From NCBI RefSeq assembly GCF_000829455.1, contig NZ_JXAK01000008.1:81699-145698 (forward strand): a DNA stretch of 64,000 bases, in the 5' to 3' direction. This DNA is from Gordoniibacillus kamchatkensis (GTDB taxonomy: Bacteria; Bacillota; Bacilli; Paenibacillales; NBRC-103111). How positions within the stretch are numbered: the stretch's first letter is position 1; every line of letters starts with the position of its first letter. Positions 1 to 8,499 of the stretch are shown here, piece after piece. The notes beneath the pieces are model-generated. The model worked only from the letters and a program-made list of their open reading frames with translations. It did not search any database and was not told where the DNA came from. The translations under genes and the position numbers were made by a program.

Positions 1-162
1 GGCACATACCGGCCTTTTCGGCGCATGACGATCGTGTACGGCAAACCGCTCGATTTAAGCGATTTTGACGGCAGCACGTCGGAGCAGACGGAGCTTGCTA
101 CGGAGCGGATTATGAACGCCATCCGCACTTTGCTGGCAGAAGGCCCGGACAAAGCCAAATGA
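1..162 (+). CDS. plsC: 1-acyl-sn-glycerol-3-phosphate acyltransferase, C-terminal fragment
   Basis: The window opens inside a reading frame of 53 residues ending in TGA. The segment PFRRMTIVYGKPLD followed by a helical tail is the typical C-terminus of PlsC-type acyltransferases, which add the second acyl chain to lysophosphatidic acid at the membrane. The catalytic HX4D motif would lie upstream of the window, so the call rests on the C-terminal pattern and on position: in Bacillales plsC precedes the S1-like gene, as here. The identification is probable rather than certain. Confidence 0.65.
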   Translation, partial: GTYRPFRRMTIVYGKPLDLSDFDGSTSEQTELATERIMNAIRTLLAEGPDKAK

Positions 163-284
163 GGTATGGAATGGACAGCCCGGAATCATACTATGCGTAA
201 TGCCAATAGCAACGCTGCGTAATTCTTTATATGATTATGCAGATGAAATAAATAAGAGCAGTGGAACCAAGGAGGCCTAACCCA

Positions 285-1571
285 ATGTCAGATGAAGTGA
301 AAGTACAAGAAAACGAAGAACAGCAAGCCGCCGCCCAAGCAGCCAGCGACGAAGACGCGAAGCAGGCGATGGCGAACGTATCCGCGCTGAAAAAAGGCGA
401 CACCGTCCGCGGTAAAATCATCAAAGTGGACGCCGACCAAGCGATCGTTGATGTCGGCTATAAATACGATGGGGTCATCCCTGTGCGCGAGCTTTCCTCC
501 GTATCGCTCGACAACGCCGCTCAAGCGGTCGAAGTTGGCCAGGAAGTGGAGCTGCGCGTCGTGAGCAACAACGATGCGAAAGAGCAGCTTATTTTGTCCA
601 AACGCGCTATCGACAGCGAGAAAGCTTGGGAACGCCTGCAGAAAGCGATGGAAGACAAAGAAATTCTCGAAGCGACCGTCGCCGAAGTGGTGAAAGGCGG
701 CCTGGTCGTCGACGTGGGCATGCGCGGCTTCGTTCCGGCATCGATGGTCGAGCGCCATTTTGTCGAGGACTTCAGCGACTATAAAGGGCGCGCGCTGCGC
801 CTGCGCGTGAAGGAAATGGACCGCGAGAAAAACAAGGTCATCCTTTCGCAAAAAGACGTGCTGGACGAAGAATACGAGCAGAAGAAGCAAGAGATTATGG
901 GCAATCTGCAAGTCGGGCAAGTGCTGGAAGGCACCGTGCAGCGCCTCACTCCGTTCGGCGCGTTCGTCGACATCGGCGGCATCGACGGTCTCGTGCACAT
1001 TTCCGAAATGGCATGGCACCATGTGGAGAAAGCGTCGGACGTCGTCAAGGAAGGCGACAAAGTGAAAGTGCAAGTGCTGAAGCTCGATCCCGAGAAGGAA
1101 AAAATTTCGCTCAGCATTAAAGCGACGCAGGAAGGCCCGTGGGACCAAGCGGCCGCATCGTTCAAGAGCGGCGATATCGTGACCGGCACCGTGAAGCGCC
1201 TCGCTTCGTTCGGCGCCTTCGTCGAAATCGCGCCTGGCGTCGAAGGGCTCGTACACATTTCGCAAATTGCCCACCGCCATATCGGCACTCCGCATGAGGT
1301 GTTGAAGGAAGGCCAGCAGGTGAACGTCAAAATTCTCGACCTGAACGCGGCCGAGAAGCGCGCATCGCTCTCGATCAAGGAGACAGAAGAAGCTCCGGCG
1401 CAAGAAGCGAGAGCCGAGCGCGAACCGCGCGAGCGCAGATCCCGCGGCGACCGCGATCACGCGAATTTGGCGAAAGACATCGCCGGCAACGAGAACGTTT
1501 CGCTGAGCCGCGAAGGCCTTAGCATGACGCTCGGCGAACGGTTCGGAGATAAGCTGTCGAAATTCAAATAA
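285..1571 (+). CDS. rpsA: 30S ribosomal protein S1-like RNA-binding protein (YpfD)
   Basis: A 428-residue protein with four S1 (OB-fold) RNA-binding domains at about residues 36-106, 126-190, 208-280 and 295-367. The last two carry the clear S1 pattern GTV.RL..FGAFV.I followed by GLVHIS. A charged, Arg-rich tail follows. Firmicute S1-like proteins of four domains are shorter than the six-domain E. coli S1 and probably assist mRNA handling rather than being a stoichiometric ribosomal protein. The start is the ATG at 285, nine bases after GGAGG; an upstream in-frame GTG at 261 lacks a site. It lies downstream of plsC, as in B. subtilis. Confidence 0.95.
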   Translation: MSDEVKVQENEEQQAAAQAASDEDAKQAMANVSALKKGDTVRGKIIKVDADQAIVDVGYKYDGVIPVRELSSVSLDNAAQAVEVGQEVELRVVSNNDAKEQLILSKRAIDSEKAWERLQKAMEDKEILEATVAEVVKGGLVVDVGMRGFVPASMVERHFVEDFSDYKGRALRLRVKEMDREKNKVILSQKDVLDEEYEQKKQEIMGNLQVGQVLEGTVQRLTPFGAFVDIGGIDGLVHISEMAWHHVEKASDVVKEGDKVKVQVLKLDPEKEKISLSIKATQEGPWDQAAASFKSGDIVTGTVKRLASFGAFVEIAPGVEGLVHISQIAHRHIGTPHEVLKEGQQVNVKILDLNAAEKRASLSIKETEEAPAQEARAEREPRERRSRGDRDHANLAKDIAGNENVSLSREGLSMTLGERFGDKLSKFK

Positions 1572-1604
1572 ACGGTTTGCGGCACTATGGAAGGAGGCGG
1601 CTCC

Positions 1605-2654
1605 GTGCGAATGTCGCGCAAAATGGAGCACGTCCGCTACGCCCTCGATTTGGGCGCCAGCGGCCGGAACGGGCTTAAAGATATACGTCTCGTTCACAAT
1701 TGTTTGCCCGACGCCTCGACGGATTCCATCGCACTCTCGACTCGAATCGGCGATCTCAATTTGAGCTCGCCGATTTTTATTAATGCGATGACCGGAGGCG
1801 CTGCGGAAACCGAGGCGATCAACCGCGAGCTGGCGGTGGTGGCCCGCGAGAAGGGACTGGCGATGGCCGTCGGCTCGCAAATGTCGGCGCTCAAAAACAA
1901 AGAAGTGGCTCCCAGCTATAAAATCGTCCGCAAGATGAATCCGGACGGCATCGTTTTCGCCAACCTGGGCAGCGAGGCGACGGTCGACCAGGCGCGCGAA
2001 GCGGTGGACATGCTGGAGGCGAACGCGCTGCAAATTCACTTGAACGTTATGCAGGAGCTTATTATGCCGGAAGGCGACCGCGATTTCCGCCGCGCTTTGG
2101 AACGCATCGCGGCGATTGTCGAGCGGCTGGCCGTTCCCGTTATCGTCAAAGAGGTCGGCTTCGGCATTATGGCTGAAGGCGCGGCGAAGCTGAAAGCGGC
2201 CGGCGTGCCGATCGTCGACGTCGCGGGCTCCGGGGGGACGAACTTTGCTGCGATCGAGAACGCCCGCCGCGCTAGCAGCCTGGACTGGCTCAACGATTGG
2301 GGCCACCCGACAAGCGTCGCGCTGCTCGAGACGCTGACGGTGTACGAGCCCGGCAGCGTCATCGCCTCAGGCGGCATCGCCACAAGCGAGGACATCGTTC
2401 GCGCGCTATGCCTCGGCGCATCGGCCGTAGGCGTCGCCGGCGCGTTTTTGCGCGTGCTGCAAATGGACGGCACGGAGGCTGCTTTGCGCCGCGCCGATGA
2501 GCTGCATGATGGTCTGAAGCTCATGATGACGGCGCTCGGCGCAAGCACCGTGCCGGAGCTGTGGCGGCGGCCGGTTGTCGTCGGCGGCGAAACCGCGGCT
2601 TGGTGTGCGGCACGCGGCATCGATACCGCGGCGTACGCGAGAAGAGGACAGTAG
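1605..2654 (+). CDS. fni: type 2 isopentenyl-diphosphate delta-isomerase
   Basis: A 349-residue FMN-dependent enzyme that interconverts isopentenyl and dimethylallyl diphosphate, supplying precursors for the heptaprenyl chain made by HepS/HepT in this window. Visible signatures are the early INAMTGG substrate/flavin loop, SQMSAL, the MPEGDRDF segment and the phosphate-binding GSGGTNFAAIEN. The length matches B. subtilis Fni. The GTG at 1605 is chosen because AAGGAGG (1591-1597) lies seven bases upstream; the ATG at 1587 precedes that site and cannot use it. It follows rpsA after only 33 bases. Confidence 0.93.
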   Translation: MRMSRKMEHVRYALDLGASGRNGLKDIRLVHNCLPDASTDSIALSTRIGDLNLSSPIFINAMTGGAAETEAINRELAVVAREKGLAMAVGSQMSALKNKEVAPSYKIVRKMNPDGIVFANLGSEATVDQAREAVDMLEANALQIHLNVMQELIMPEGDRDFRRALERIAAIVERLAVPVIVKEVGFGIMAEGAAKLKAAGVPIVDVAGSGGTNFAAIENARRASSLDWLNDWGHPTSVALLETLTVYEPGSVIASGGIATSEDIVRALCLGASAVGVAGAFLRVLQMDGTEAALRRADELHDGLKLMMTALGASTVPELWRRPVVVGGETAAWCAARGIDTAAYARRGQ

Positions 2655-2763
2655 CCGCACCGTCTGGGGCAATGGGCGAAAGAGCGGTTCACATGTACTA
2701 AAAATTAAAAATGCCGCCATACTAAGGGACAGCGACATAGTGCCGTAGTAGGGGGATGCGCCC

Positions 2764-3390
2764 ATGAATCCCGGCTTTCTCTCGCTCATCCTTCTGGTCA
2801 TTGCCCTTATACTCCTGTCAAGCGGCTGGAAGGACGTGCTTCTAAGAAGTATATCGCACAAGGGGATACTTCTTTTTTTTATCGCCTGGGTCGGGTTAAG
2901 CAAATGGACGGTTACGGTTCAGCATTTCAAACTGAGCGGGCCGTTCCTGCTCGTGTCCGCGCTTGCCGTCTGTTTATGGCTCGGCACCGAAGGGGCGGCG
3001 GCCAAGCTGCATGCGTTATCGATCGGGCTGCTCCTCGGCTCGTTTCACTTTTTGCTGCAGGAGCTGTTCGAGATCGATCCGATCTTGATCGTCTCCCGGG
3101 CCGACGTCGATATTGCCGTTCTGGTCGGTCTTATAACGCTTGTGCTGCAGCGCAGCGTGTCGCTGCAGCTGGCATGCCTTTCGATCGGTTTGGCGACGGG
3201 AACGCTATATGGTGTGCTGTTCCGCCATAAGACCGGCATAATGACGCTGGGCGGGCCTTCGTTCCAGGATCAATGGTGGACCGCTGTGTTCGTCTCTCGC
3301 TGCGCGACCGTTCTGATGCAGGAAGCGGCTAACGGCGTCAAAGTGCTTTCGCAGCTATGGGCCGACAAAAGAAAGGGGTGGCGCAAATAA
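2764..3390 (+). CDS. yphA: YphA-like multipass membrane protein
   Basis: A 208-residue, strongly hydrophobic protein with about six predicted membrane segments starting at residue 4. A short basic tail (WADKRKGWRK) is probably cytoplasmic. It matches B. subtilis YphA in size, topology and position (upstream of der); the function is unknown. The following gene starts inside its stop codon (TAATG), so the two are probably translationally coupled. The start ATG follows a purine-rich GGGGGA site. Confidence 0.72.
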   Translation: MNPGFLSLILLVIALILLSSGWKDVLLRSISHKGILLFFIAWVGLSKWTVTVQHFKLSGPFLLVSALAVCLWLGTEGAAAKLHALSIGLLLGSFHFLLQELFEIDPILIVSRADVDIAVLVGLITLVLQRSVSLQLACLSIGLATGTLYGVLFRHKTGIMTLGGPSFQDQWWTAVFVSRCATVLMQEAANGVKVLSQLWADKRKGWRK

Positions 3391-4307
3391 TGACCTGGCA
3401 CTATTTGACGGAGAGCCATACGCTCGGAGTCATCATCGGCATTTTCTTCGGCGTCTTGGCCAGGATCATTATGCTGCAGACGGATTATCATCAATATCCG
3501 TCCTACCCGCACGGCACCATTATCCATATTTCGCTCGGCGTTATCGCCGCCGGCCTCGGGGCGGTCGCCGTACCGGCGCTGCTTGATAAAAACTATACCG
3601 CAGTGACGTTTCTCGGCGTTGCGGCGCAGCAATTTCGCGACGTGCGCAACATGGAGCGGCAAAGCTTGGCCAAAATCGACGAAATGGAGCTTGTTCCGCG
3701 CGGCGCGACGTACATCGAAGGGATAGCGATGGTGTTCGAGGGCCGCAACTATTTGGTTATTTTCGCAGCTTTCCTCTCCGCGTCGTTCGCGATCGTAGCC
3801 GCTTGGTATTGGGGAATCGCGGTAGGCCTCGTCACTCTGTTTATTTCGCTGCGCTTCAAATCGGGCAAGCATTTGGGCCAAATCGCCGACATCGAGCCGG
3901 CGGAAGTCAGGATTGACGGTCCGGACCTGTATGTAGGCGACATTTATATTATGAACGTCGGGCTCAAGTCGGACCGTGAAGCGATCGCGAAACACGGAGT
4001 CGGTCTCATGATCAAGCCGAAAAACCGCGGGGCGCGAATTACGATCGCCAATCCCGGACAGCGCCAGGCGCTGCTGCACGATATTTCGTCCGTCCTGGGC
4101 ATTTACAAGGATGAAGGGGAGCCGGCGCTGCTTCCGATGGCGCGGCTCAATATGAACGACGGCCGGATGGGCGTGTTTTTGCTGCCGCAGCAGCACGATC
4201 CGCGCAAGGCGCAAATTGCCGCACAGCGTGTGCCGGTGCTGGAAAACGCCGTCCGGCTGCCGAAGGAATCGAAGGCGAATGGCGCAGAGGCGGGGGGACA
4301 GGCATGA
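3390..4307 (+). CDS. YIEGIA family membrane protein
   Basis: A 305-residue protein named after the motif YIEGIA, seen here at residues 108-113. The N-terminal half has two membrane segments (residues 12-30 and 44-64), with another hydrophobic pair near 122-155. The remainder is a soluble domain. The ATG at 3390 overlaps the yphA stop and follows GAAAGGGG. The family is found in spore-forming Bacillales and has no established biochemical role. The next small gene overlaps its stop codon (ATGA), which suggests the two proteins work as a complex. Confidence 0.75.
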   Translation: MTWHYLTESHTLGVIIGIFFGVLARIIMLQTDYHQYPSYPHGTIIHISLGVIAAGLGAVAVPALLDKNYTAVTFLGVAAQQFRDVRNMERQSLAKIDEMELVPRGATYIEGIAMVFEGRNYLVIFAAFLSASFAIVAAWYWGIAVGLVTLFISLRFKSGKHLGQIADIEPAEVRIDGPDLYVGDIYIMNVGLKSDREAIAKHGVGLMIKPKNRGARITIANPGQRQALLHDISSVLGIYKDEGEPALLPMARLNMNDGRMGVFLLPQQHDPRKAQIAAQRVPVLENAVRLPKESKANGAEAGGQA

Positions 4308-4492
4308 GCAAGATCGTCGCGGTCATCACGGTCGACAAAGAACAAATTGCCGGCGGTGCGCCGATTTTTATTGTGCGGTCGCGAGAGGAGCAAGAGCAGG
4401 TGGCGTTCGCGCTCGAGAAAATTATGAACGCCAACGCTCACGATTTGAAGAACGGGCTCATGGTTATCATCGACCACGCCGCCAGCGGTTAA
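4304..4492 (+). CDS. small capping-complex subunit for YIEGIA
   Basis: A 62-residue soluble protein (VAVITVDKEQIAGGAPIF..., ending HAASG). Its start overlaps the stop of the YIEGIA gene by four bases, so it is almost certainly co-translated with it. Public annotation pipelines name this conserved neighbour a capping-complex subunit for YIEGIA; that name is recalled from general knowledge and no function is proven. The compact alpha/beta composition and lack of a signal or membrane segment suggest a cytoplasmic partner of the preceding membrane protein. Confidence 0.68.
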   Translation: MSKIVAVITVDKEQIAGGAPIFIVRSREEQEQVAFALEKIMNANAHDLKNGLMVIIDHAASG

Positions 4493-4694
4493 AGCCCTAT
4501 AACGGGGAACGCCGTCTTTACGTGCGGGCGGCGAAACTGAAGCTGCGCGGCGGCGCGCCGGCGAATGCGATTCGCGATGGCGAAGCTGCCGTTTTTTTGC
4601 TATGATGGTCATTGTGCATCGTACGCACGTAGAAGGAAAGTTCGGGTTCGTACGCGGGAAAGCCGCGACAATTGAGCAGGGAGTGAGCTTTACG

Positions 4695-6016
4695 ATGGGC
4701 AGACCTATCGTAGCTATCGTCGGTCGTCCGAATGTGGGAAAATCCACGATTTTCAACCGGATCATCGGCGACCGGTTGGCTATTGTTGAAGATAAGCCGG
4801 GAATTACGCGCGACCGGATATACGGCATCGGCGAATGGCTGGACCAAGAGTTCAGCATTATCGACACAGGAGGCATCGAAATCGACGGCGAAGACCAGAT
4901 TATGCGTTCCGTGCGGATGCAGGCTGAACTCGCCATCGAAGAGGCGGATGTGATCATCTTTATGGTTGACGCCAAAGCCGGCGTCACCTCCGCCGATCAG
5001 GAAGTGGCGCAGCTGCTGTTCCGCTCGAAGAAGCCGGTCGTGCTTGCCGTAAACAAGGTTGACAATCTGCAGCGGCAAGACGAAATTTACGAATTTTACG
5101 CGCTTGGCTTCGGCGATCCGGTGCCTATTTCCGGCGCGCACGGGATCGGCATCGGCGACATGCTGGAAGCGGCGGCGCGCCATTTTCCCGACATCGAGGA
5201 CGAGGAGTACGGCGAAGAAGTGATCAAGGTGGCGCTGATCGGCGCCCGAACGTCGGCAAGTCGTCGCTTGTCAACGCCATTCTCGGCGAGGAACGCGTCA
5301 TCGTCAGCGAAGTGGCCGGCACGACGCGCGACGCGATCGACACGCCGTTCGAGAAAGACGGACAGAAATACGTCATTATCGATACGGCGGGGATGCGCAA
5401 GCGCGGCAAAGTGTACGAGACGACGGAAAAGTACAGCGTCATGCGGGCGATGAAAGCGATCGAACGGGCCGACGTCGTGCTTGTCGTCATCAATGGGGAA
5501 GAGGGCATTATCGAGCAGGACAAGCATATCGCCGGATACGCGCACGATGCCGGCAAGGCGTCGGTGTTCGTCGTCAACAAATGGGACGTCGTCGACAAAG
5601 ACGACAAGACGATGCAGCAGTTCACGCGGAATATCCGGGACCATTTCCTGTTCATGTCTTATGCCCCGATCGTGTACGTATCGGCCAAAACGCATCAGAA
5701 GCTGCACCGGCTTCTTCCCGTCGTGTGTCAAGTCGCCGAGCAGCATGCGATGCGCGTGCAGACGCATCTGCTCAACGACGTCATCTCCGATGCCGTCGCC
5801 ATGACGCCGCCGCCGACGGACCGCGGCAAGCGGCTGCGCATCAACTACGCGACGCAAGTATCGGTCAAGCCGCCGAGCTTCGTGTTCTTCGTCAATGAAC
5901 CGGATTTGATGCATTTCTCCTACGAGCGGTATTTGGAGAACAAAATTCGTGCCGCCTTCGGCTTCGAAGGAACGCCGGTCCGACTGTTTACACGCCGCAA
6001 ATCCGACGACGATTGA
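4695..6016 (+). CDS. der: ribosome-assembly GTPase Der/EngA (one-base frameshift in this sequence)
   Basis: Der has two tandem GTPase domains and a KH-like domain and is needed for 50S subunit maturation. The first G domain is intact (GRPNVGKST at residues 9-17, DTGG, NKVD). The frame breaks at about 5241-5248, inside the P-loop of the second G domain: the text reads ATCGGCGCCCGAACGTC where one extra C would restore GRPNVGKSS. The rest ([16 protein letters not shown]-like C-terminus ending at 6016) continues in the next frame. Corrected, the protein is about 440 residues, the normal length. Der is essential, so a missing base in the sequence is more likely than a real mutation. The start follows GGGAGTGA. 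Confidence 0.9.
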
Positions 6017-6049
6017 TCGCTCGGAATCTGGATCAGGAGGCGCATACAT

Positions 6050-6658
6050 ATGTTCATTGCAATCAGCTTACTCGTTTCCTACTTGATCGGCGCCATCAAT
6101 TTCAGCTTCCTGTACGGCAAGCTGGTGCGCGGCATCGACATTCGCGAGCACGGCAGCGGCAATGCCGGAGCGACTAATACGCTGCGCGTGCTGGGCAAAG
6201 GGCCGGGCATCATGGTGCTTGTGCTCGATGTGTTAAAAGGCGTAGCCGCCGTTGCCGTCGGCGATTGGGCGGCTTCGCCGCAGCAAGGGTGGGTGCCGGT
6301 GGCGTGCGGGCTCTTGGCGATCGTCGGCCATAACTGGCCGGTCTATTTCGGCTTTCGCGGCGGCAAGGGAGTGGCGACTACGATCGGCGCGATGGCCATG
6401 CTCGCTTTCGTGCCGACGCTGATCGCCTGCGCGATCGCCGTCGCCGCCATCGCCATATCGCGCTTCGTCTCGCTCGGCTCGCTGCTCATCGTGCTGGCGT
6501 TGCCGGTTTTGCTGCTCATCATGCACCGCCCGCCGGAAATTTTTTGGGCCAGCGTCGTTCTTTGCCTGTTCGTCTTCATCCGCCATCGTTCCAACATCGT
6601 AAAATTATGGAACGGCAAAGAAAACAAGCTCGGTGCCAAAAAGCGGCAAAGTTCATAA
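6050..6658 (+). CDS. plsY: acyl-phosphate:glycerol-3-phosphate acyltransferase
   Basis: A 202-residue integral membrane enzyme that transfers an acyl group from acyl-phosphate to glycerol 3-phosphate, the first step of phosphatidic acid synthesis. The three family signatures are visible: GSGNAGATNTLR near residue 36, the glycine-rich VLDVLKG segment, and GFRGGKGVAT near residue 101. About five membrane helices are expected. The ATG follows AGGAGGCG. It lies between der and gpsA; PlsY, GpsA and the upstream PlsC cover the first three steps of phospholipid assembly. Confidence 0.95.
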   Translation: MFIAISLLVSYLIGAINFSFLYGKLVRGIDIREHGSGNAGATNTLRVLGKGPGIMVLVLDVLKGVAAVAVGDWAASPQQGWVPVACGLLAIVGHNWPVYFGFRGGKGVATTIGAMAMLAFVPTLIACAIAVAAIAISRFVSLGSLLIVLALPVLLLIMHRPPEIFWASVVLCLFVFIRHRSNIVKLWNGKENKLGAKKRQSS

Positions 6659-6680
6659 CGTCATGATCGGAGGTGCCGCA

Positions 6681-7739
6681 ATGTCCAAATCGGTCGCTGT
6701 GCTCGTCGCCGGCTCTTGGGGCACGGCGCTCGCCACCGTGCTGGCGCATAACGGCCACCGCGTCAAGCTGTGGACGCGGAACCCGGAGCAGGCTGCGGAA
6801 ATGAGAGAACGCCGCCGCAACCCCCGCTTCCTGCCGGAAGTAGAACTGCCGGACGGCATCGAGCCGACGGCGTCGCTCGCGGATGCCGCCGGCGGCGCAG
6901 ACGCTATCGTTGTGGTTGCGCCGTCTTCCGGCATGCGCGAGGTCGCCCGGCTGCTGCGCCCGCATCTGCGGCCTGAAGCTTTGGTCGTGCATGCGACGAA
7001 AGGATTCGAAACGGGAACTTTGCAGCGCATGACCGATGTGCTCGCCGAAGAGCTCCCGCAGGCCGACCCGGCGCGCCTCGTCGTGCTGTCGGGACCGAGC
7101 CATGCCGAAGAGGTGGTGCAGCGTTGCCCGACGACCGTCGTCGTCGCCGCGCAGCAGCTGGAAGCCGCGGAAATGGCGCAAGATTTGTTCATGAACTCGT
7201 TCTTCCGCGTATATACGAATCCCGACGTGGTCGGCGTTGAGGTCGGCGGGGCGCTCAAAAACATTATCGCTCTCGGCGCAGGCTTGTCCGACGGCCTCGG
7301 TTTCGGCGACAACGCCAAAGCGGCTTTGCTGACGAGAGGGCTGGCGGAGATCGCCCGGCTCGGCGTCGCTATGGGGGCCAATCCGCTCACGTTCTCCGGT
7401 CTGGCGGGGATCGGCGACCTGGTCGTCACCTGCACGAGCCGGCACAGCCGCAATTGGCGCGCGGGCTCGATGCTGGCGCAAGGCTTGTCGCCGGACGAAG
7501 TGCTGGCCAAAATGGGAATGGTCGTCGAAGGCGTGCGCACGACGCAAGCGGCCGTGCTGCTGGCGCAGCGCTACAGCGTCACGATGCCGATTGCCGAGCA
7601 GCTCAACGCCGTTTTGTTCGAAGGAAAAACGCCGCAAGCCGCGGTGCTCGATCTGATGGGGCGCGTCCGCACCCACGAGATCGAGGAGCTGGCGCTGGCT
7701 CCATGGACGCCCGGCGGTGCCGAACATGGGCGTAACTAG
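6681..7739 (+). CDS. gpsA: NAD(P)-dependent glycerol-3-phosphate dehydrogenase, with an altered dinucleotide motif
   Basis: A 352-residue cytosolic enzyme that reduces dihydroxyacetone phosphate to sn-glycerol 3-phosphate for PlsY. The family features GPSHAEEV, GGALKNIIALGAG, KAALLTRGLAEI and the GDLVVTC loop are present. The N-terminal nucleotide loop reads VAVLVAGSWGTALA, whereas the family has LGAGSWG: the first glycine of GXGXXG is valine here (codon GTC where GGC is expected). The ATG at 6681 is preferred over upstream in-frame codons because GGAGGT lies six bases before it. Confidence 0.93.
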   Translation: MSKSVAVLVAGSWGTALATVLAHNGHRVKLWTRNPEQAAEMRERRRNPRFLPEVELPDGIEPTASLADAAGGADAIVVVAPSSGMREVARLLRPHLRPEALVVHATKGFETGTLQRMTDVLAEELPQADPARLVVLSGPSHAEEVVQRCPTTVVVAAQQLEAAEMAQDLFMNSFFRVYTNPDVVGVEVGGALKNIIALGAGLSDGLGFGDNAKAALLTRGLAEIARLGVAMGANPLTFSGLAGIGDLVVTCTSRHSRNWRAGSMLAQGLSPDEVLAKMGMVVEGVRTTQAAVLLAQRYSVTMPIAEQLNAVLFEGKTPQAAVLDLMGRVRTHEIEELALAPWTPGGAEHGRN

Positions 7740-7744
7740 CCCGC

Positions 7745-7772
7745 ACCGCTTGCCGCAGCCGTACATACGATA
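7745..7772 (+). promoter_or_regulatory. candidate sigma-K promoter of spoVIF
   Basis: The late mother-cell sigma-K consensus is AC, a 16-17 base spacer, then CATA-N3-TA. Here AC at 7745-7746 is followed after 17 bases by CATACGATA at 7764-7772. The next gene is a stage VI sporulation gene whose B. subtilis homologue is a mother-cell gene, which supports the reading. The motif is short, so this remains a prediction. Confidence 0.5.
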
Positions 7773-7805
7773 CCTTAGTTAGGGTGTACAACAACCTAAG
7801 TAAGG
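7773..7805 (+). repeat. inverted repeat overlapping the spoVIF ribosome binding site
   Basis: CCTTAGTTAGG (7773-7783) and CCTAAGTAAGG (7795-7805) pair at ten of eleven positions around an 11-base loop. The right arm contains the AAGG of the AAGGAGG ribosome binding site (7802-7808), so the RNA hairpin could hide it. It lies just after the candidate sigma-K -10 element. Confidence 0.55.
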
Positions 7806-7815
7806 AGGCTGCATA

Positions 7816-8097
7816 ATGGCGAACAAGGATTTGACCAAAGACGTGCTGAATACAGTCAAAAATCGAACCGGCAAAACCGTTACGCCGAAAGACATCCAGA
7901 AGCTGGCAAGCGGTGTGAATCCGTCAACGATGCAAAACGAAGCGCAGCTGCGGCAGCTGATCAAGCAAGTATCGTCGCTGGTCGGCGTAAACGTGTCTGA
8001 GCAGACGATTAAGGACATCGTAAATGCGGTCAAGAGCAGCAAATTGGACGCAAACAATATGCAGCAGCTCATGAGCGCAATGCTCGGCAAAAAATAG
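7816..8097 (+). CDS. spoVIF: stage VI sporulation protein F
   Basis: A 93-residue soluble protein rich in Gln, Asn and Lys (TPKDIQKLASGVNPSTMQ, then a helical C-terminus). It matches the stage VI sporulation protein F family (YjcC in B. subtilis), which is needed in the mother cell for proper coat assembly and germination. The ATG follows AAGGAGG. A candidate sigma-K promoter, a hairpin over the ribosome binding site and a downstream terminator make it a single-gene unit. In B. subtilis this gene is elsewhere, so its place between gpsA and yphE differs. Confidence 0.82.
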   Translation: MANKDLTKDVLNTVKNRTGKTVTPKDIQKLASGVNPSTMQNEAQLRQLIKQVSSLVGVNVSEQTIKDIVNAVKSSKLDANNMQQLMSAMLGKK

Positions 8098-8122
8098 TCG
8101 CATCCGTGTCGTAACGGCAAGG

Positions 8123-8156
8123 CGGAAGCGTCCGGAACGCGGGCTTCCGTCTTTTT
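8123..8156 (+). terminator. intrinsic terminator after spoVIF
   Basis: CGGAAGC (8123-8129) pairs with GCTTCCG (8143-8149) and is followed by a T-rich tail (8150-8156). Confidence 0.75.
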
Positions 8157-8293
8157 GTTGCACCGCGCAGCCCGTTTGGCAACGGCAAGGGCGGGTGGTA
8201 TAATGTCGATAATGCATTCCTCGAAAAGTGACGCGGCTATAGACCGAATACCAACCGGGGATACCGTATACCTCGCCTAGGAGAATTGAGACA

Positions 8294-8473
8294 ATGAGCA
8301 GCTTGGATAAAATGTGGGCGTCGTTCGTGGCGATGGGCCTCATGGCCGTTGCCTCCCTGCTAATTACGTTCGCCCGTGCGAAAACGACCGGGTGGCTGCG
8401 GGCCGTGCTGTCTGCGGTCGCCTTTTTGCTGTTTGTGCCGATTTTGATTTATATGTTATTCTCGATGATTTGA
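8294..8473 (+). CDS. yphE: DUF2768 small membrane protein (YphE)
   Basis: A 59-residue protein with two hydrophobic segments (about residues 8-26 and 34-57) joined by a short basic loop (RAKTTGW). Length, topology and position between gpsA and yphF/spoIVA match B. subtilis YphE (DUF2768). The function is unknown; the location among sporulation genes suggests, but does not prove, a sporulation role. The ATG is preceded by AGGAGA. Confidence 0.75.
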   Translation: MSSLDKMWASFVAMGLMAVASLLITFARAKTTGWLRAVLSAVAFLLFVPILIYMLFSMI

Positions 8474-8499
8474 TTTTTGCAAAGGAAGGTACCGGAACA

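Noticed and set aside
288..2306. 672-codon open frame on the minus strand opposite rpsA and fni
   Set aside because: It is a mirror of high-GC codon bias; it has low-complexity Arg/His/Ala-rich text, no ribosome binding site and no family, and the plus-strand genes are clear.
5100..5400. Programmed frameshifting in der
   Set aside because: No slippery heptamer or pseudoknot at the break and no known precedent; many other single-base indels in the window point to sequencing error.
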